A stretch of DNA of 64,000 bases from an uncultured Eubacteriales bacterium (GTDB lineage Bacteria; Bacillota; Clostridia; Oscillospirales; Acutalibacteraceae), in assembly GCA_900317025.1 (NCBI GenBank), contig ONFG01000011.1:54264-118263 (forward strand). The letters run 5' to 3'. Below the pieces are notes generated by a model. The model was not told where the DNA came from. It did not search any database and worked only from the letters and a program-made list of their open reading frames with translations. Within the stretch, counting starts at the first letter, position 1. Every line of letters begins with the position of its first letter. Position numbers and translations under genes: made by a program. Positions 33,418-43,065 of the stretch are shown here, one piece after another.

Positions 33418-36400
33418 TTACTTAAAATACTTGACCGCCGAGCGGAACATACCCATGTCATACTTGCCGGGAACGTTTTTATAAAGGCCGTCGCCGATAC
33501 GCTCGGAGTGACCCATCTTGCCGAAGACTCTGCCGTCGGGCGAGGTAATGCCCTCAATCGCAAACGCGGAATCGTTCGGGTTGAAGCGGACGTCGTTCGT
33601 CGCCTTTCCGGAGAGGTCGACATACTGCGTAGCGATCTGACCGTTCTGAGCAAGGCGCAGGATCGTCGCGGTGTCGGCAAGGAATCTGCCCTCGCCGTGA
33701 GAGATAGCCACGGTGTAGATATCTCCGACGCTCGTCTCCATGAGCCAGGGCGACTTGTTGGAGGCGATCCTTGTGCGGACGAGCCTCGACTGGTGACGTC
33801 CGATCGTGTTGTATGTAAGCGTCGGGCAGCTCCGGTCGGTGTCGATGATCCTGCCGTAAGGTACAAGACCGAGCTTGATGAGAGCCTGGAAGCCGTTGCA
33901 GATACCCGCCATAAGACCGTCGCGGTTTTCAAGAAGCTTCGTTACCTCTTCCTTGATCTTCGCGTTGCGGAAGAACGCCGTAATGAACTTGCCGGAACCG
34001 TCCGGCTCGTCGCCGCCGGAGAAGCCGCCGGGGATAAAGATCATCTGCGACTGTGAGATGCGCTTTGCAACGTGCTCTACCGACTCGGCGATGCCTGCCG
34101 CGGAAAGGTTGTTGATAACAATGATCTCCGGCTCTGCGCCCGCGTCGCGAAGCACCTTAGCCGTATCGAATTCGCAGTTTGTACCCGGGAATACGGGGAT
34201 AACGACCCTTGGCTTAGCCGTCTTCACAACGGGCGACGGATAGCTCTTCGCCGGGCAGGAGAACGTCGGGATATCCTTCTGCTCCATCTTGATGTTGCAG
34301 GAGTAAACAGGCTCAAGCTTGCCCTCGTAGATCTCGAGAAGCTCGGAAAGCTCCACGTTCTCGCCGCCGAGGGAGATCCTGCCGTCGTCGGTCGTCGTGC
34401 CGAGGAGCACGCCCGTCTCTGCGGAGTCTTTAAGCTCAAGGATAAACGAGCCGTAGTTGTAGCCGAAGATGTCGTTTATATCGGCGCTCTCTGCAAAACG
34501 GAAGCCTATGTCATTGCCGAACGCCATCTTCATGACCGCTTCTGCCGCGCCGCCGTATGTCGGGGTGTACGCCGCAACAGCGCTGCCGCTTCTGAGAAGC
34601 GCGGTTACCTGCTCAAAGACAGCCTTTACGGACTCGGGCTTCGGCAAATCGTTCTCGTCGTACTCGGGCTTTACGATAACGACTCTGTGACCTGCCGCCT
34701 TGAAGTCGTTGGAAACTATGTTCTGCGTTTTGTCGGTCGTTACCGCGAAGGAAACGAGCGTCGGGGGAACGTCGAGATCCTCAAATGAGCCGGACATCGA
34801 GTCTTTGCCGCCGATAGAGCCGCACTCGAAATCGAGCTGAGCCTTGAGTGCGCCGAGGAGCGCCGAAAGGGGCTTGCCCCAGCGTTTGCCGTCACGGTTC
34901 GGGCGTTCAAAATACTCCTGGAAGGTAAGGTAAACGTCTTCAAATCTTGCACCCGTCGCAACGAGCTTCGAGATTGACTCAACGACCGCGAGATATGCGC
35001 CGTGGTACGGGCTTTTCTCCATGACATACGGGTTGTAGCCCCACGCCATTACGGAGCAGCTGTCGGTGTGTTTTTCTTCCATCGAGATCTTCTGAGCCAT
35101 CGCCTGAGACGGCGTGATCTGGTTCTTGCCGCCGAACGGCATAAGGACCGTTCCTGCGCCGATCGTGGAGTCGAAGCGCTCGGAAAGACCTCTCTTAGAG
35201 CAGACGTTTAGGTCGCCTGCGAGAGCCTTATAATTCTCGGTGAATGTACCTGTCGTCGTTCTGCGGTAATCCTTCGGAGCGTCGGGAGTGATGACGATGT
35301 GCTTCTCAGCGCCGTTAGAGTTGAGGAACTCGCGGGAGATGTTTACGATGCTCCTGCCGTTCCACTTCATAACGAGGCGCGGCTCTTCCTTTACGACTGC
35401 AACTACGGTCGACTCGAGGTTCTCAGACGCTGCAAGCTCCATGAATCTTGCGGCGTCCTTCGGCTCTACAACGACCGCCATTCTCTCCTGCGACTCACTG
35501 ATCGCAAGCTCCGTGCCGTCAAGACCGTCGTACTTCTTCGGTACAGCGTTGAGGTCGATCTCGAGACCGTCCGCAAGCTCTCCGATAGCAACGGAAACAC
35601 CGCCTGCACCGAAGTCGTTGCAGCGCTTGATGAGCAGGGAAGCCTCTTTATTCCTGAACAGGCGCTGGAGCTTTCTTTCCTCGGGGGCGTTGCCCTTCTG
35701 GACCTCTGCGCCGCAGCTTTCGAGCGACTGGAGCGTGTGGGACTTCGACGAGCCTGTTGCGCCGCCGCAGCCGTCGCGCCCGGTTCTGCCGCCGAGCAGG
35801 ATAATGATGTCGCCCGGCTCGGGGCGCTCTCTTCTTACGTTCTCCGCAGGAGCAGCCGCTATGACCGCGCCGATTTCGAGGCGCTTTGCGGCGTAGCCTT
35901 CGTGGTAAAGCTCGTCGACCTGGCCCGTTGCAAGACCGATCTGGTTGCCGTAGGAGCTGTAGCCTGCGGCTGCCGTCGTTACGATCTTTCTCTGGGGGAG
36001 CTTGCCCGCCATTGTCTCGCTTACGGGCTTGAGCGGGTCTGCCGCGCCCGTTACGCGCATTGCACCGTAAACGTATGATCTGCCGGAGAGCGGATCTCTG
36101 ATAGCGCCGCCGATGCACGTTGCGGCGCCGCCGAACGGCTCGATCTCTGTCGGGTGGTTATGCGTCTCGTTTTTGAAGAGAAGCAGCCAGTCCTCCTGCT
36201 TGCCGTCCGCGTCGACCTTGATCTTGACGGTGCAGGCGTTGATCTCCTCAGACTCGTCGAGCTTGTCGAGCTTGCCGGTCTGCTTTAAGTAGCGCGCGCC
36301 GATCGTTGCGATGTCCATGAGGTTTATCGGCTTCGTTCTGCCGAGCTTGCGGCGCAGCTCGATGTATTCCTCATACGCCTTCTGGAGAAGCTCGTCTTCA

Positions 36401-37110
36401 AACTCGGCGCTGTCGATAGTTGTAAGGAACGTCGTGTGGCGGCAGTGATCCGACCAGTAGGTGTCGATCATGCGGATCTCGGTGATGGTGGGGTCTCTGT
36501 CTTCGCTTCTGAAATAGCTCTGGCAGAACTTGATGTCTTCAAGATCCATCGCAAGACCCTTTTCCTTCATGAACGCTTCAAGTCCGCTCTCATCAAGAGC
36601 GTTGAAGCCGTCGAGCGTCTCGACCTCGGTCGGGATATCATACTTCGACACGAGCGTGTCGTACTTTTCGAGCGAAGCCTCGCGGCACTCTACCGGGTTG
36701 ATGACGTACTTCTTGATCTGCTCGATCTCGCTCTCGGAAAGCTCACCGTAAAGCAGGTATACCTTCGCCGTGCGGACGAGCGGGCGCTCGCCCTGCGAGA
36801 TGATCTGGATGCACTGTGCAGCCGAATCGGCTCTCTGGTCGAACTGACCGGGAAGCGGCTCGACCGCGAAAACAACTGCGCCGTCGGTGTTTTCAAGCTC
36901 TGTGGTCACGATGTCGAGCTGCGGCTCGGAGAAGACCGTTTTCGTAGCGTAGTCGAAAAGCTCTTTCTCGATGTTGTCGGCGTCGTAGCGGTTAAGAAGC
37001 CTGATCTTCTCTAAGCTATTGATGCCGAGCAGTGTATTTATATCGCTGCAGAGCGTGTTTGCCTCGTGAGCAAGCTCCGCCTTCTTTTCAACGAAAATTC
37101 TGTAAACCAA
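33418..37110 (-). CDS. purL: Phosphoribosylformylglycinamidine synthase, single-chain
   Basis: It converts FGAR to FGAM using glutamine and ATP. The 1230-residue protein is the long firmicute clade in which PurS-like, PurL and PurQ parts are fused. The synthetase core has SDHCRHTTF, FKNETHNHPTEIEPFGGA and GGKDSMSGS. The C-terminal glutaminase has PVFPGTNCEFD and the nucleophile Cys in GICNGFQAL, with the His/Glu pair in SHGEGRF. The start is TTG at 37110, preceded by GGGGGA; no ATG fits better. It lies 50 nt after purD. Confidence 0.97.
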   Translation of the reverse strand: MVYRIFVEKKAELAHEANTLCSDINTLLGINSLEKIRLLNRYDADNIEKELFDYATKTVFSEPQLDIVTTELENTDGAVVFAVEPLPGQFDQRADSAAQCIQIISQGERPLVRTAKVYLLYGELSESEIEQIKKYVINPVECREASLEKYDTLVSKYDIPTEVETLDGFNALDESGLEAFMKEKGLAMDLEDIKFCQSYFRSEDRDPTITEIRMIDTYWSDHCRHTTFLTTIDSAEFEDELLQKAYEEYIELRRKLGRTKPINLMDIATIGARYLKQTGKLDKLDESEEINACTVKIKVDADGKQEDWLLLFKNETHNHPTEIEPFGGAATCIGGAIRDPLSGRSYVYGAMRVTGAADPLKPVSETMAGKLPQRKIVTTAAAGYSSYGNQIGLATGQVDELYHEGYAAKRLEIGAVIAAAPAENVRRERPEPGDIIILLGGRTGRDGCGGATGSSKSHTLQSLESCGAEVQKGNAPEERKLQRLFRNKEASLLIKRCNDFGAGGVSVAIGELADGLEIDLNAVPKKYDGLDGTELAISESQERMAVVVEPKDAARFMELAASENLESTVVAVVKEEPRLVMKWNGRSIVNISREFLNSNGAEKHIVITPDAPKDYRRTTTGTFTENYKALAGDLNVCSKRGLSERFDSTIGAGTVLMPFGGKNQITPSQAMAQKISMEEKHTDSCSVMAWGYNPYVMEKSPYHGAYLAVVESISKLVATGARFEDVYLTFQEYFERPNRDGKRWGKPLSALLGALKAQLDFECGSIGGKDSMSGSFEDLDVPPTLVSFAVTTDKTQNIVSNDFKAAGHRVVIVKPEYDENDLPKPESVKAVFEQVTALLRSGSAVAAYTPTYGGAAEAVMKMAFGNDIGFRFAESADINDIFGYNYGSFILELKDSAETGVLLGTTTDDGRISLGGENVELSELLEIYEGKLEPVYSCNIKMEQKDIPTFSCPAKSYPSPVVKTAKPRVVIPVFPGTNCEFDTAKVLRDAGAEPEIIVINNLSAAGIAESVEHVAKRISQSQMIFIPGGFSGGDEPDGSGKFITAFFRNAKIKEEVTKLLENRDGLMAGICNGFQALIKLGLVPYGRIIDTDRSCPTLTYNTIGRHQSRLVRTRIASNKSPWLMETSVGDIYTVAISHGEGRFLADTATILRLAQNGQIATQYVDLSGKATNDVRFNPNDSAFAIEGITSPDGRVFGKMGHSERIGDGLYKNVPGKYDMGMFRSAVKYFK

Positions 37111-37160
37111 AATTATTCCCCCGTTTATGGTAAAATCAGTATGTATTGATCTGACGTTTA

Positions 37161-38435
37161 TTATTCAGCGCTTACTGCTTGGAGCGCTCTCTGACCGATG
37201 TCGCTGCGGCAGTAAGCGTTTTCAAACGTGATGCTTTTCGTCGCCTTGTATGCGTCGTCGATCGCCTCTTTGAGCGTCGGCGCAGTTGCTACAACGTTGA
37301 GGACCCGTCCGCCGCTTGTAAGGAGCTTGCCGCCCTCGAGCTTTGCGCCGGCGATGTAGAAGTCGGCATTGTCGGCAAGGTCGCCGACCGTGATCTCAAA
37401 GCCCTTGTCATACTTCTTCGGGTAGCCGTTTGAAGCGAGGACTACGCAGCAGGCGCTCTTCTCGGCGAACTTCACCTCAACCTCGGAAAGGCGTTCCTCG
37501 GCTACAGCCTGCATGATCTCGAGAAGATCGCTTTCGAGCAGCGGGAGGACAACCTGCGTCTCCGGATCGCCGAAGCGGCAGTTGTACTCGATCACCTTCG
37601 GACCCTTTTCCGTTATCATAAGCCCGAAGTAGAGGCAGCCCTTGAAAGTCCTGCCAAGCTCGTTCATAGCGTTCATTGTCGGGAGGAATATCTTCTCCAT
37701 GCACTCTGCGGCAACGTCATCCGTGTAGTACGGGTTTGGAGCGACCGTTCCCATACCGCCTGTGTTAAGACCCTTGTCGCCGTCGAGCGCGCGCTTGTGA
37801 TCCATGCTCGACACCATCGGGACGACTGTCTTGCCGTCGGTAAACGAAAGCACGGAAACCTCCGGACCTGTGAGGAACTCCTCGATAACGACTCTTGAGC
37901 CGCTCTCGCCGAAGACTTTGTCTTCCATCATCGACTTGATGGCAGCCTCCGCGTCCTCTCTCGTCTCGGCGATGATAACGCCCTTGCCGAGCGCAAGACC
38001 GTCTGCCTTGATAACGGTCGGGATCGGGGCTGTCTTGATGTATTCGAGAGCCTTGTCCATATCGTCGAAGACCTCATACTCCGCGGTGGGAATGCCGAAC
38101 TGCTTCATCATATTTTTCGAGAACACCTTGCTGCCCTCGATGATCGCGGCATTCGCGTTCGGACCGAAGCACGGGATACCGAGCTTCTGCAGCTCGTCCA
38201 CGCAGCCGAGCACGAGCGGATCGTCGGGAGCTACTACCGCGAAGTCAACGGGGTTGCTCTTCGCAAATTCGACGATGCCGGAAATATCGGTAGCGCCGAT
38301 ATTAACGCACTCGGCGTCCTGAGCAATGCCGCCGTTGCCGGGAAGCGCCCAGATCTTCTCGCAGTTTTTGCTTTTCTTCAGTGATTTGATAATGGCGTGC
38401 TCACGTCCGCCGCCGCCGATCACCATAATTTTCAT
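37161..38435 (-). CDS. purD: Phosphoribosylamine--glycine ligase
   Basis: GAR synthetase, an ATP-grasp enzyme. The 424-residue protein begins VIGGGGREHAI and has the ATP-grasp segment IKADGLALGKGV, HKRALDGDKGLNTGGMG and EYNCRFGDPETQ. The ATG at 38435 follows AGGAGGAG; an in-frame start 10 codons upstream is unlikely. It follows the broken purH by about 95 nt. Confidence 0.97.
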   Translation of the reverse strand: MKIMVIGGGGREHAIIKSLKKSKNCEKIWALPGNGGIAQDAECVNIGATDISGIVEFAKSNPVDFAVVAPDDPLVLGCVDELQKLGIPCFGPNANAAIIEGSKVFSKNMMKQFGIPTAEYEVFDDMDKALEYIKTAPIPTVIKADGLALGKGVIIAETREDAEAAIKSMMEDKVFGESGSRVVIEEFLTGPEVSVLSFTDGKTVVPMVSSMDHKRALDGDKGLNTGGMGTVAPNPYYTDDVAAECMEKIFLPTMNAMNELGRTFKGCLYFGLMITEKGPKVIEYNCRFGDPETQVVLPLLESDLLEIMQAVAEERLSEVEVKFAEKSACCVVLASNGYPKKYDKGFEITVGDLADNADFYIAGAKLEGGKLLTSGGRVLNVVATAPTLKEAIDDAYKATKSITFENAYCRSDIGQRALQAVSAE

Positions 38436-38530
38436 GGAAAATCTCCTCCTTAAAATAAACGGCAAAACCGCACAGATACAGTTTGCTATTTCTGCGAAAT
38501 TTCCGCTGTATCTGTACGGTAATTATTTTA

Positions 38531-39627
38531 TTAGTGATGGAACAGTCTCATCTTTGTGAAGACCATAGCCATGCCATACTTGTTGCACGCCTCGATAACG
38601 TTGTCGTCTCTGATTGAGCCGCCGGGCTGCGCGATGTAGGAAACGCCGCTTCTTCTTGCGCGCTCGATGTTGTCGCCGAACGGGAAGAATGCGTCACTGC
38701 CAAGAGCTACGCCGGTAATCTTCGAGAGATACTCCTTCTTCTCCGCCTTTGTGAGCGGCTCGGGGCGGGTCTGCCGAGCGTGTCGAGGAACGGAAGGTTC
38801 AGCACCTTGTCGTGCTGGCGAAGATGCCAGATGTCAGCCTTGTTTCCCGCAAGGCGCGTGCAGTGAATTCTCGACTGCTGACCTGCGCCAACGCCGATAG
38901 CCTGACCGTCAACGGCGAAGCATACGGAGTTGGACTGCGTATATTTAAGCGTGATAAGCGCAATGATGAGGTCGATCTTTGCGTCGGCAGGGATATCCTT
39001 GTTGTCGGTAACTACGTTTTCAAGCAGTTCGTTGTTGATCTTGAACTCGTTTCTGCCCTGCTCGAAAGTGATGCCGTAGACCTGCTTGCGCTCGATGGGG
39101 TCGGGCTTGTAGTTTTCATCGATCTTGACAATGTTGTAGTTGCCCTTCTTCTTCGATTTGAGGATCTCGAGAGCCTCCGGTTCATAGCCCGGAGCGATGA
39201 TGCCGTCGGACACCTCGCGCTTTACGAGCGTAGCCGTCGTTACGTCGCAGACGTCGGAAAGGGCGATCCAGTCGCCGAATGACGACATTCTGTCGGTGCC
39301 TCTTGCACGCGCGTAAGCGCAGGCGAGCGGAGAATCGTCAAGACCCTCGATATCGTCGACAAAGCAAGCCTTTTTGAGCTTTTCGGGAAGCTTTCTGCCA
39401 ACTGCGGCAGACGTCGGGGAAACGTGCTTAAAGCTCGTTGCGGCGCACATACCGGTTGCCTCCTTGATTTCCTTGACAAGCTGGTAGCTGTTGAAGGCGT
39501 CAAGGAAGTTGATGTAGCCCGGCTTGCCGTTTAAGATCTCGATCGGCAGCTCGGAGCCGTCGTGCATGAAAATTTTAGACGGCTTCTGATTCGGGTTGCA
39601 GCCGTATTTAAGTTCAAACTCTTTCAT
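38531..39627 (-). pseudogene. purH: AICAR transformylase without cyclohydrolase domain, broken by an internal loss and frameshift
   Basis: The first frame (39627 down to about 38770) encodes the AICAR transformylase start ([20 protein letters not shown]) through [11 protein letters not shown], then drifts into Arg/Ser nonsense to a stop at 38707. The correct end continues in another frame from about 38760 to TAA at 38531: [51 protein letters not shown]. The two parts together give about 363 residues against about 390 in standalone family members. The roughly 30 missing residues (the RDNAID region, from memory of the family) point to a loss of about 85-90 nt, not one base. No IMP cyclohydrolase (MGS) domain is present; PurO at 41686..42402 supplies that step. 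As read, the product lacks the C-terminal active-site segments. Confidence 0.88.
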
Positions 39628-39645
39628 GGAAAAATCTCCCTTTCC

Positions 39646-40182
39646 TTAAAAAATCGCTGTATTTTTATTGATCCGATAGGCGTTGACGGATATGACCTCT
39701 GTCTTCGACTGCGACTGCGGTCTTTCATACGTCTTTACAAAGTGGAAGCCGCTTTTTTCAAGCACGCGGTTACTGCCGATGTTATCGACGTGAGCCTCGG
39801 CGTAGATCGTTTTGAAATCCTCTTCAAAGAGCAGGTATTTCACCACGGCGCGGCACGCCTCTGTCATGTAGCCGCTGCCCCAGAACTCCTCGGCGAGGAT
39901 ATAACCGATCTCCGGTTCGCCCTCGTTGTAGCCCACAACATCTATAATGCCTATGAGCCTGCCTGTCTCTTTAAGCTCGATGCCCCAGCGGAAGCAGCGC
40001 AGGTTCTTGTAATCGTCCATGCAGAAGTTGATGAAAGCCACCGTTTCGGAAACGTCCTTGTGGGCGTGCCACGTTACATAGCGCGCGACGTTTTCACGGC
40101 TCGTCATTCCGTAAAACATCTCCTCCGCGTCGTCCTCGTTGAGGTAGCGAAGCAGCAGGCGCTCTGTTTCAAGCTCTTTCAT
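39646..40182 (-). CDS. GNAT-family N-acetyltransferase, RimJ/RimL type
   Basis: The 178-residue protein begins with the typical ETERLLLRYLNEDDAEEMF. It has the acetyl-CoA-binding stretch IGYILAEEFWGSGYMTEA, and NIGSNRVLEKSGFHF near the end. The substrate (ribosomal protein N terminus, other amine or antibiotic) is unknown. It lies 4 nt after purB within the purine operon but has no evident purine role. Confidence 0.88.
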   Translation of the reverse strand: MKELETERLLLRYLNEDDAEEMFYGMTSRENVARYVTWHAHKDVSETVAFINFCMDDYKNLRCFRWGIELKETGRLIGIIDVVGYNEGEPEIGYILAEEFWGSGYMTEACRAVVKYLLFEEDFKTIYAEAHVDNIGSNRVLEKSGFHFVKTYERPQSQSKTEVISVNAYRINKNTAIF

Positions 40183-40186
40183 GGCA

Positions 40187-41623
40187 TTAAACCTTCAGGT
40201 CTGCCGTGATCTCGTCTTTGTAAAGGCGATCGAGAACGGGCTTGACCTCGTTTGCGATGAACTCGTTTACCTGAGAAACGCATCTGCCCGTGTAAAGCTT
40301 CGGGTCAAGCTCGCTTACGATCTCTTCCTTCGTTACGGGGAAGGCTTCGTCTGCGGCGATGCGGTCTACGAGGTCGTTTACGCCGTCTTCCCTCTTCACT
40401 CTTGCAGCCGCCGCGTGGCTGTGCTGACGAAGCAGCTCGTGAAGCTCCTGACGGTTGCCTCCGTTCTTTACCGCCTTCATCATGATGTTCTCGGTAGCCA
40501 TAAAAGGAAGCTTCTCCATCACTCTGCGCGTTACTACCTTGTCGTTTACAACGAGGTCGCTCGTGATGTTGATGTAAATATTGAGAATGGAATCAACGGC
40601 GAGAAACGCCTCCGCAACGGAGATCCTCTTGTTGGCGGAGTCGTCGAGAGTTCTCTCGAACCACTGCGTGCCTGCCGTGAGAGCCGGGTTGATCGAATCT
40701 ACGATAACGTAGCGTGCAAGCGACGAAATGCGCTCGCTTCTCATCGGGTTGCGCTTGTAGGGCATTGCACTGGAGCCGATCTGCTTCTTCTCAAACGGCT
40801 CCTCCATCTCTTCAAACGACTGGAGGATCCTCAGGTCGTTGGAGAACTTGTAGGCGCTCTGTGCAACGCCGGAGAGCGCGCCGAGGAAGTATGTATCGGT
40901 CTTTCTCGAATATGTCTGACCGGAAACGGCTACGACCTTGTCAAAGCCCATCTCCTTTGCGATGAGGTCTTCAACGAGCTTCACCTTCGACTCGTCGCCG
41001 CCGAAAAGCTCCATGAAGCTTGCCTGTGTGCCGGTCGTACCCTTCGAGCCGAGGAGCTTTAGGTTTTTGAGCTGATACTCGAGGTTCTCGACGTCCTGGA
41101 TAAGCTCGTACATCCAGAGGGTTGCGCGCTTGCCGACCGTCGTGAGCTGTGCGGGCTGAAGGTGAGTGTATGCAAGGCACGGAAGGCTCTTGTATTTGTC
41201 GGCAAAAACGGAGAGGTTCTTGATGACCTGCGCGCACTTTTTGAGCACGATCTCAGACGCCTCTTTGAGAATGATAACGTCGGTATTGTCGCCGACATAG
41301 CAGGAGGTCGCGCCGAGGTGGATTATCGGTTCGGCCTTCGGGCATTGCTTGCCGTAGGCGTATACGTGAGACATAACGTCGTGGCGAACTTCCTTTTCTC
41401 TTGCCTCTGCCGTTTCAAAATCTACGATATCTCTGTACTTTTCAAGTTCGGCGATCTGCTCGTCGGTGATATTCAGACCTGCCGTCTTTTCTGCCTTCGC
41501 GAGAGCGATCCACAGGCGGTGCCATGTGGAAAACTTGAACTGCTCGGAGAAGATATACTGCATTTCCTCACTTGCGTAGCGTGTGGAAAGCGGAGATACA
41601 TAACGCTCCTTATTCGATGCCAT
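40187..41623 (-). CDS. purB: Adenylosuccinate lyase
   Basis: It splits SAICAR and adenylosuccinate with release of fumarate. The 478-residue protein has HLGATSCYVGDN, TGTQASF and the superfamily signature GSSAMPYKRNPMRSE carrying the catalytic serine loop. It belongs to the longer eukaryote-like class. The start follows AAAGGA. Confidence 0.97.
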   Translation of the reverse strand: MASNKERYVSPLSTRYASEEMQYIFSEQFKFSTWHRLWIALAKAEKTAGLNITDEQIAELEKYRDIVDFETAEAREKEVRHDVMSHVYAYGKQCPKAEPIIHLGATSCYVGDNTDVIILKEASEIVLKKCAQVIKNLSVFADKYKSLPCLAYTHLQPAQLTTVGKRATLWMYELIQDVENLEYQLKNLKLLGSKGTTGTQASFMELFGGDESKVKLVEDLIAKEMGFDKVVAVSGQTYSRKTDTYFLGALSGVAQSAYKFSNDLRILQSFEEMEEPFEKKQIGSSAMPYKRNPMRSERISSLARYVIVDSINPALTAGTQWFERTLDDSANKRISVAEAFLAVDSILNIYINITSDLVVNDKVVTRRVMEKLPFMATENIMMKAVKNGGNRQELHELLRQHSHAAAARVKREDGVNDLVDRIAADEAFPVTKEEIVSELDPKLYTGRCVSQVNEFIANEVKPVLDRLYKDEITADLKV

Positions 41624-41685
41624 ACTATTGGATCCTTTCTTTACTTAGGTTGCTTATAAATATCCTGCCGTAAGAGGATTTATTA

Positions 41686-42402
41686 TCAGTTGTATTTGTT
41701 TATCATGCGGTTCTCAGCTGCACCCGTTTCGAGGTCGACGAAGCGGACGTAGATGGCGATCTTGTTCTGCTCGTTGAGGTTCGTCCATATGTCGTTCGTG
41801 AACTCGTCGATGTCGTTCGGGATATTGATCCTCTCGGGCTCGCCCTGGAACGTCGGTATCGGGCTGCCGTCGGTCACATATGTGTGGATAAAGTGGCCGA
41901 GACCGTTAAGAGCCGTGTAATTGAAGGTGTAGCGGTTGCACTCCGTACCCTCTGCGTCGGCGCTTTTTAGAATGCTCATCTTGTATGTGAGCTTGTCGCC
42001 GAAGGTAAGCATCGCGCTGATGCGGGGCGTCCAGTTCGGGCCGTCCGGCTCAAAGCAGCGTGTGTCGAGCGCGTCTTCAAAGCTCTTGCCGGCCTTCACG
42101 AAGTCGTAGATTGTGTCGGTCTGGTCGCCGTTTGTGGCGATGAGCTTATTGTCGATCTTTCTGATCGGCGAGTAGATGATGAGCGAGGGGTCTTCGACCT
42201 TGCTTGCGTCGTAGGGGTGGATTATCACCTCGTCGCCGTTTTCAACGAAGATCCTGTTGCGGCTGTTGTCGCTTCTGCCCATGATGAAATAAGCAACAGC
42301 GGCCTTCTTGCCGTCCTGTGTTTTGCCGACGGCGATGCCTCTGCCTACGTAGGGGTTGCCGTTGATAAGCTTGCCGATATTTTCGGTCTGATACACGTTC
42401 AT
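41686..42402 (-). CDS. purO: IMP cyclohydrolase, PurO type
   Basis: The 238-residue protein closes FAICAR to IMP, the last step of the pathway. It resembles archaeal PurO: YVGRGIAVGKT, YFIMGRSDNSRNR, ATNGDQTDTIYD and TPRISAM correspond to the family's conserved blocks. Its presence in a pur operon beside an AICAR transformylase that lacks a cyclohydrolase domain fits. The start follows AAGGAG. It is somewhat longer than archaeal members because of a C-terminal extension of about 30 residues. Confidence 0.9.
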   Translation of the reverse strand: MNVYQTENIGKLINGNPYVGRGIAVGKTQDGKKAAVAYFIMGRSDNSRNRIFVENGDEVIIHPYDASKVEDPSLIIYSPIRKIDNKLIATNGDQTDTIYDFVKAGKSFEDALDTRCFEPDGPNWTPRISAMLTFGDKLTYKMSILKSADAEGTECNRYTFNYTALNGLGHFIHTYVTDGSPIPTFQGEPERINIPNDIDEFTNDIWTNLNEQNKIAIYVRFVDLETGAAENRMINKYN

Positions 42403-42437
42403 TTTAATGGCTCCTTTTTTTATTTAGACTCTCGGAG

Positions 42438-43052
42438 TTATTTGTTTTTCAGCAGCTCTGCGCTGACCTTTTCGACGGCCTGCGGGAGGATTATCCACTC
42501 CGCGTTAACCATAACGCGCTTTTGCAGCGTTTCGGGGGTGTCGCCGTCGCTTACCTCGACGGCCTTTTGCATGATGATCTCGCCGCCGTCCGGCACTTCA
42601 TTGACGAAATGCACCGTTGCGCCCGTGACCTTCACGCCGTAAGCGAGCGCCGCCTCGTGAACCTTTAGCCCGTAGTAGCCCTTGCCGCAAAATGACGGGA
42701 TCAGCGACGGGTGAACGTTTACGATCCTCTTCGGGTACTTCGAGGTGAAGCTCTCGCTGAGTATGCACATAAAGCCCGCAAGTACGATAAGCTCTATGTT
42801 GTATTCCTTGAGATACGCGAGTATCCTTTTTTCAAACTCCGCCTGCGAGCCGCACTCCTTTTTCGATACGACAACGCCGGGGACACCCGCTTTTTCCGCA
42901 CGCTTTAGCGCGTACGCGTCTTTGCTGCTGGAGATGACGAGCTTTATCTCGCCGCTGCGGATAACGCCGCTTTTCTGCTTGTCCAGCAGCGCCTGGAGAT
43001 TTGTGCCGCCGCCCGACACAAACACGGCTATGTTTACTTTTTCGCCGCTCAT
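42438..43052 (-). CDS. purN: Phosphoribosylglycinamide formyltransferase
   Basis: GAR transformylase using 10-formyl-THF from Fhs. The 204-residue protein has the phosphate-binding start AVFVSGGGTNLQALL, the catalytic segment VNVHPSLIPSFCGKGYYG and HFVNEVPDGG with the catalytic Asp region. The start follows GGGAGG and is 13 nt after the restored purM stop. Confidence 0.97.
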   Translation of the reverse strand: MSGEKVNIAVFVSGGGTNLQALLDKQKSGVIRSGEIKLVISSSKDAYALKRAEKAGVPGVVVSKKECGSQAEFEKRILAYLKEYNIELIVLAGFMCILSESFTSKYPKRIVNVHPSLIPSFCGKGYYGLKVHEAALAYGVKVTGATVHFVNEVPDGGEIIMQKAVEVSDGDTPETLQKRVMVNAEWIILPQAVEKVSAELLKNK

Positions 43053-43065
43053 ACTGACCTCCCTT

